From NCBI RefSeq assembly GCF_902713425.1, contig NC_081211.1:17547936-17611935 (forward strand): 64,000 bases of DNA, read 5' to 3'. A program made the position numbers and the translations under genes. Positions 58,252-64,000 of the stretch are shown in pieces (position 1 is the first letter of the stretch; every line of letters starts with the position of its first letter). The notes under the pieces are model-generated. The model searched no databases, had not been told where the DNA came from, and saw nothing but the letters and a program-made list of their open reading frames with translations. This stretch comes from Acipenser ruthenus. Lineage: Eukaryota; Chordata; Actinopteri; Acipenseriformes; Acipenseridae.

Positions 58252-61200
58252 TATTATTATTATTATTATTATTATTTTTAGTAGTAGTTGATGTTGTAGT
58301 AGTTGTAGATATATACATCTGTATAAACTGCAGGAGTTTACAGCCTTTTTATTTACAGTTGTGGTGCAAAGCTAAGGTAGTTAACAGACACAAATGAACA
58401 GCTGTTCAAAACACTTGGCAAAATCAGCAGATCCAAACAACATCTTGATTTAAAATGATTTTGATAAATGAGGAGGAGGAAGAAAAAATGTATTTAAATT
58501 GAAAAACTGCTACAACAGTGAAAGAAATCCACACTGCTTGTGCTTTCTTTTACGAGAGTTGGATAGTTAAACTGCATACTGTACACCTTTCATTCAACAC
58601 AACGTTATAGCAATACATTAAATAAGAATAACAGTGAAAATCATACATCTTTAATGAGCAGGCACATTCCTAAACACTCTCTCCATTTCTAAGGCTCCTG
58701 TAACTAAATTGTTTTTTTTTTTTTTTTTTTACCAAGCTCTATTCTAATGCTTTGGACATTAAGAAGTAGAGGGAACCAGATTTACAGACCCTTTACTTAA
58801 TGCATATGCACAAGTGCTGTATCTTTACAGCAAGACTAGAATAACAATGTTTATTCTGTTATGTGTGTGGGTGTTCCAAAGCATTTTTTATCTTTCAATT
58901 CTCATTGCACAACTTATAGCAGTGGTGTCACAATAGCGGCTTCACCAAGCTTTGAATCCAGAGCCTCCCACAGCAATGGCAATGTTTTTTTTAAAAAAAC
59001 AATCCTGTTGCTGATTGAGAACTTTATATCGTGTATCCTCTATAAATTGTTTTGTTGTTCTAGATAGGTATTTCCTATACTAAGGGGTGAAATTCTCAAC
59101 AGTGCAGGTACTCCTATGCACAGCCGGGTGAAAACATTTAAAAAATTGAGACAATTTGAGTGCCAAAGAATAAATACATTAAAATGTATACATATCGGTA
59201 CACGATACATTTACAAATACAAAATAAGCCTTATAAAATAACTGATCAATTATAACCAATTCACCATAAACAAAGAAAATACTGAAAGCTTTGTATCCTC
59301 TGCTTGTATCACTCAATCATGTACTGTAATATAACACTAAAGTTAAACCTTAAATGACAAGCATTAAGAAATATTACACTATGCAGTAACTGCTGTAGAG
59401 AGGAAGTTTTGTTTCAAGATATCCTAAAAAAAGGGATGATGTTATACAGAATGGTATAAAAAAAAATAAAACAATGCACAAAACAAAACATTGATCACCA
59501 TGGTTAACATGTACCTTGCAAGTTGGGCCCGTGTTTGAAAAGCGTGAAGCGCACCTCCATCTGTATCCCAATTCTGACTAGCTTACCAAATCTGAAGCTG
59601 CACTTTGATCCTGTTTTATTAATGTTAATCCCTACTGTCCCACACATCACTTGCCATTTTAGAAAATGTCGCACAAATTCTGACAATGTGCTAAATCGAT
59701 GCAAGGCAAAACATCTAATATTTATCAACTATGTAATTTATGGCGAACATTGATGTGGATTTTTGCCTTCAAATTCATGTGCAGCAATGTTCATTTCGAA
59801 TATTTCAGATAGTTTCTCCGCCACACTAAAGAAAATAATTATTACTTCATAATAATGATAATTACTCCATACTACTGTTTTCACACTGCACTGCTAAAGC
59901 CTTCTCTTGTTGATCAACAAATAAGCACTGACACAAAGCGAAATCGGCAGAGATTTGTGACTCATGCCAAAATGAAATCTGATGAGGATGAAAGCTCAGC
60001 CAATCAACATGCAGTGATTATATTGATGTTAATGGTGGCTAACAGCAGCTAACAGAAACAGAAGCAGTGTGAGGAAACAGAATGCAGGAAGCACGAACTG
60101 TGCTGAATGAAAGCGCATTTGAGAAACGTTGCGCTAGTGGACTGTCACAAAGACGGCCGGAGTGGGTGGCGTCAGACCAGAAGCAGGAAATAAACAGACA
60201 GAGATGTGTGGTTTGGTGAAGCTGAGCGAATGCTTTCGCTCAGCATTTAATAAACAGCACAGAAAATAAAAGGTTTGAAACAAAAAACACAAAACAGGAC
60301 ACGGCACTGGTAGCCAAAATAAACAGGTAGACAAAATGGACAAACACTAACAAATAGGGACGAACAAACACGGTGAGAAACACTTATTATTATTATTCTT
60401 CTTGTTGTTATTATTTTTACCTCCTCTCTCTCCCGTTCTTTCGCCCTGAACACCCAACCCCGAGTGAAAGAAATGTGCATCTATATATACTGTTGTGCTG
60501 GGATTCAATTACTAATTAATTATTCACTTGAATCCCAGCACGTGAATTAATTCTGTGCAACCCCGTGCTCACATATTATATTTAACCAGCACGTGAAGTG
60601 ATTTGTGCCCTCCTCGTGCCTAAATACAAATCTACATTAATAAATACACGTGAAACACAGACCCGTATATATCCCGTGTACCAATGACTATACACCAACA
60701 TTAACACACGCAACATACAACACATAATATGCACACAGGGGCAGGGCACGTTGCCACATGGACTGTGTGTGAGTGGATGGAATGTATCTGCGTTGGATGA
60801 AAATCAGATTAAATAAGTCCCGGTACCCAGTACCGGCATCAAAATAAGTCCCGGTATGGCGTACCAGTGAGTACCAGCAGAATTTCACCTCTGCCTATAC
60901 TGCTAGAGCGGTCTGCTGTTGTTGTCTTCTGTAGAATAGTTAATGCTTCTTTCAATTGTTTAAGGCAACTTGCTGATAACACTGACACATGAACCAAGTA
61001 AGTATCAGCTACCTGACATTTGTCTCTATGGGGCTTCTATAGATGTTGTAGAGCACAGTGCTCTTAAGCTGCCAATATCCAATGGTTTTAAATCAAGGAT
61101 AAACATCTATATAAGGTAACATGCTTACAACCTGCCGCTTCACAGTCTGGACATTAAAACATAAAACTAGTGTAAATAAATACCTTTCAGCTTGCCAGCA

Positions 61201-62982
61201 GCCAGATGAAGGAGGCTGGCCTGGTGTCTGTGGAGCACATTTTCAGGTCTCTTTGATGAGTTGTCAACATGAGGTACTGTGTAAATCATTCGCTCTGTGA
61301 AAACATCAATTATTAAATACATATTTTCATTCAGTGATCCTATCAACCCCCAAAGTGAAGCAAACCTCAGATTGCAATAACATATTTAAAACCCCTGGGT
61401 CGGCTGATGTTGTTATGCAGATTTGAATTCCCTTTGATGGTGTTCTTTATAAAAGAAGGTTTCTGTTCTTGCTGTTTTGTTATTGTATCGTGCTTCAGGA
61501 GAGCTGCAATTAGGGGTGCTTTATTCAGCAATGAAAAACCTCATACAGACGATACTGGCTAGCTTACAGTAATACCTTCGCCTGCTAATAGAAACAAAAG
61601 GACATACATTACTAAAATGCCTGTACGGTAATCTATGTAAGGAATGTACTGCTTTGAAAAGAATCAATTGTTATTGTTTCATATATCAATATGGTTTATT
61701 ACAATGAAAACAGACGGTACTGTACTATTCCCATTTCAACCTGTATATGACACTCTTCATTTTAATGTTAAAATCTCTGCTCTATACTATTAAAATAGCT
61801 TCTGGCAGCCACCATTTGAAAAAAGTATGGCCACAAAGGCAACCTGATAAATTTTGGTTGCGAGAGTTGAAGGCATCCAATAAATACATCAAGGGTTGGG
61901 AATCCCATCGCATTGAAGAAAAGAATTCCCTAAGAGCAGCGAAAACACCCAATGGGTCTGAAACTAACAGTTCCTCATAGTGGTGACGTAAATGCAACAA
62001 TAAACCTTCCCAGCTATTTGGTGCCATGGTACCATTATTGACAAACCATTTCATGGTCACTCATTGCAAATAGTTTGGCTGTGGTGCCATATACAATATG
62101 GTCTGGCAATGGCTAAATAGAGTCTGACCATGGTATTGGTTTATATGAAGAAAACTAAAAATAGCTACAGTTTTTACACCCTTACTGCCCTATTAATTGT
62201 CAAAGGTCAGCAGCTTTTAGCATGAATTCATGCCTGTCTCCAAACTTCAAATGGTCTGCACCTGTCGAGTGTCCACTGAGAAGCTGGAGGGTTGAGGTCT
62301 CCAGGGCTGTCAATCCCCCAGCTCTCACAAGCAGCGGATTCATTACTGTGTTTACACATGGCGTAACCACTCACTGCACTGAGGGCGGGCCTCAGTCTCT
62401 GGTGCTCAAATCCATTGCCTTGCACAAACACACCATTTACCTGCTCAGAACTGTGGAGACAAACAGGGCATTTTTAAACATTTACATGTACCATTTACCA
62501 AGAGGTGTGTTGTAAAGCAGTAAGAAACAGCAAAGTAATATTTAATGTAGCCTTAAGCATATTTTATTATTCTAAGTTGTAAAAAATCACTAGTAGTCTT
62601 AATGTTAGGCACAGTATTTGACTTATCTAAACAGTGGTAAATCAAACTATGTTGGCATGTTGCCTACTTTTAAATAAATAAAAAAAAAAATACTCTGAAG
62701 ATACCAATATGCACACTGAAGGAATTGTTTTTACCAACATGCACACTAAAGGAATTGTTTTTCATATCCTTAGTCAAAAAGCCAAATTCTTTTATCTAAA
62801 CCTGAAAAGCTTTTCTCATTAACTTCAGCCCCTTTTGTTTTATTTTGCATTGAGTAAAATATTACAGTACTTAAATAACCTTCGAAATTATGTGTTAAAT
62901 AATATTAATCTTGTGCATAATGTTCAAAAGCAATTTAAAATAATTAGTTTAGCCTATTTATTTAGTTATTTAGTTACTTAAA

Positions 62983-63048
<66 letters not shown>

Positions 63049-63492
63049 AATAACTAAATAAATATATGATGCATCCTTAATGCATCCTTAATATTATATC
63101 CATTATAAAAGATGGTAAAAGCATAGCTAAGTAAAGTATATTGAAAGTATGGTAAAGCACACACAAGCTTGGTAAAGCACAGGCATGTTAAAGCAACTGA
63201 CCCCTGGCAGACCATAGTAAACTAATTGCATAGGGTAATCGTGGGGAAAGGCAGGTAAAACTAACATTTTCATGTCACCCTTTTATTTATACACGAAGCT
63301 GTCGTTTCCGCGGTTTGTTAGGTTTCTACCTTTACAGGCTGCCAGAGAAAGCACATGGATTTCCAAGAACGTATCCAGTTTTGTTTTGTATTTTCAGAGG
63401 CGCGTTTTCTGTGGTGAGACGCTGTCTGAAGGTCCTCACAGGACAGGAGTATGCTGCAAAGATCATTAACACCAAGAAGCTTTCATCCAGAG
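56640..63492 (+). CDS. camk2a: CAMK2A, calcium/calmodulin-dependent protein kinase II alpha, exons 1-2 (partial)
   Basis: Serine/threonine kinase of the postsynaptic density, active as a dodecamer. Exon 1 (56640-56701) encodes [20 protein letters not shown] plus two bases, and exon 2 (63398-63492, 95 bp as in human) continues [32 protein letters not shown]. This covers the glycine-rich loop (residues 20-27) and the ATP-binding Lys42. N-terminal [15 protein letters not shown] is diagnostic for the alpha isoform, and ARSI-CAMK2A adjacency is conserved. Human has Val for Leu31, Ala for Thr35 and Ala for Ser50. The rest of the kinase, regulatory and hub domains lie past the window. Intron 1 is 6696 bp and contains nested transposons. 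Confidence 0.97.
58190..58277. repeat. (AAT)n-(ATT)n microsatellite
   Basis: About 20 AAT units turn directly into about 10 ATT units, so the tract is self-complementary at its centre. Confidence 0.95.
59074..60901. mobile_element. hAT-like non-autonomous DNA transposon with 8-bp target duplication, carrying a nested solo LTR
   Basis: The 8-bp CCTATACT flanks 59082-60893 exactly (59074-59081 and 60894-60901). The ends are imperfect inverted repeats: AAGGGGTGAAATTCT on the left against CAGAGGTGAAATTCT as the reverse complement of the right. An 8-bp duplication with CAGNGGT-like ends is the hAT signature. The interior shows no recognisable transposase. Without the 616-bp LTR and its 5-bp duplication the element is about 1.19 kb. 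It shares about 350 bp with the copy at 37157. Confidence 0.8.
60138..60763 (-). mobile_element. Solo LTR with 5-bp target duplication, related to the 3.9-kb element's LTR
   Basis: A 616-bp LTR (60143-60758) flanked by TGGAC on both sides (60138-60142, 60759-60763). On the minus strand it begins TGTGGCAACGTGCCCTGCCC, similar to the LTR at 3894, and ends TTTGTGACA. It has a hairpin (60494-60541) immediately before a TATATATA box, and an ATTAAA followed at once by a hairpin (60220-60243), the same order as in the other LTR. No interior remains. Confidence 0.88.
62703..62762. repeat. Two-copy 30-bp tandem duplication
   Basis: ACCAATATGCACACTGAAGG and ACCAACATGCACACTAAAGG each followed by AATTGTTTTT; two substitutions separate the copies. 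Confidence 0.9.
62956..63063. repeat. Large AT-rich palindrome around an (AT)n core
   Basis: Arms 62956-62972 and 63047-63063 are exact 17-bp reverse complements, and the roughly 60-bp (AT)n core is self-complementary, making an about 108-bp cruciform-capable palindrome 335 bp before CAMK2A exon 2. Confidence 0.85.
63110..63200. repeat. GGTAAAGCA-type dispersed repeat
   Basis: Short irregular repeats of GTATGGTAAAGCACA type, like those at 28.4-28.7 kb. Confidence 0.5.
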
Positions 63493-63807
63493 GTAAGCAG
63501 GATTTGGAAACCTTTTTATTTCACTTTGCTTAACGCTTGAACTGAGCTAGATCTTTGAGCATGCTTGAACAGATCGCTGATTCAGTATCTCAGACAGTTA
63601 ATGAGATTATGAAGGCTTGGCTTACACAAAGTCAGAGCATATGGAGACCCTGAAATGATGCATCAGTATTGGCAATGAAATAAAAGCTGCTTGCATTAAG
63701 TACAGTACTCTGATTTACCTAATTGTTGTTAATTTATGTGTTCATTTAAAACAATAGTGACCAAGATGACCTTTGCATCAGATTATTCCAAAGAGTTTCT
63801 ATCTAGG

Positions 63808-63990
63808 CTAACACTTTACATCAAGTGTCTCTAATTACTGTGTATTTACATATTAGCTATTTAGTAAATACATGTATACTGACACATAATTACAATGTTA
63901 TTATGCATAGGTTACAATGTACTTAACGTGTAAATCTTTTTGCATGATATAACCCTAACCCTAACCCTATCCCTAACCCTTAACCCTTTT
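63808..63990. repeat. Dispersed repeat ending in telomere-like CCCTAA units
   Basis: AACACTTTACAT opens a stretch typical, as I recall, of a fish dispersed repeat, and it closes with about five imperfect CCCTAA units (63950-63990). The position inside CAMK2A makes a true telomere impossible. Confidence 0.6.
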
Positions 63991-64000
63991 CTGATACCAT

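Noticed and set aside
63950-63990. Chromosome end
   Set aside because: Units are few and imperfect and lie within CAMK2A.

Overview
This is nuclear DNA from a vertebrate, most likely a non-teleost ray-finned fish. The gene structures, intron sizes, CCAAT-type promoters, microsatellites and tRNA-derived SINEs ending in a 'TCGCCTTGGATAAAGGCG' tail fit sturgeon or paddlefish best; that placement is inference from recalled repeats. No bacterial features are present.

Layout, left to right. IK (minus strand, only its 16-nt coding first exon at 207-222) lies head to head with NDUFA2 (plus, three exons, 605-2181) across a 382-bp bidirectional promoter holding four regularly spaced inverted CCAAT boxes. 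TMCO6 (minus, 3095-11570, first exon not found) converges on NDUFA2. Its 4.5-kb penultimate coding intron carries a young LTR element (3894-7797). From about 11.9 to 12.8 kb is a fragment of an unassigned mobile element preceded by two heat-shock-element arrays and a TATA box. TCOF1/treacle (minus, 14805-24663) has at least 16 coding exons, most encoding one basic-plus-acidic-serine repeat. After a 15.5-kb intergenic stretch comes ARSI (plus, coding exons 40775-41097 and 48061-49456), then CAMK2A (plus, exon 1 at 56640, exon 2 at 63398-63492, continuing past the window).

The order IK-NDUFA2-TMCO6 and the order TCOF1-ARSI-CAMK2A both match human 5q31-q32, where I recall the two blocks lying several megabases apart; here they are adjacent. 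The genes have unrelated jobs (splicing factor, complex I subunit, importin-like armadillo protein, rRNA transcription factor, sulfatase, synaptic kinase), so this is conserved neighbourhood rather than a pathway.

The most unusual material is mobile. The LTR element has two 555-bp LTRs that look identical by eye, and its internal region is almost entirely one long Pro/Glu-rich frame built of at least five families of short tandem repeats, with no polymerase. A related solo LTR sits inside a hAT-like element (8-bp target duplication) in CAMK2A intron 1 and keeps the same hairpin/TATA/polyA-hairpin architecture. Also worth attention are an exact 23-bp inverted repeat near the two ends of one treacle intron, a GC-AG intron in the same gene, a (GA)n-G(34) tract upstream of ARSI, and RFX-like motifs upstream of CAMK2A.
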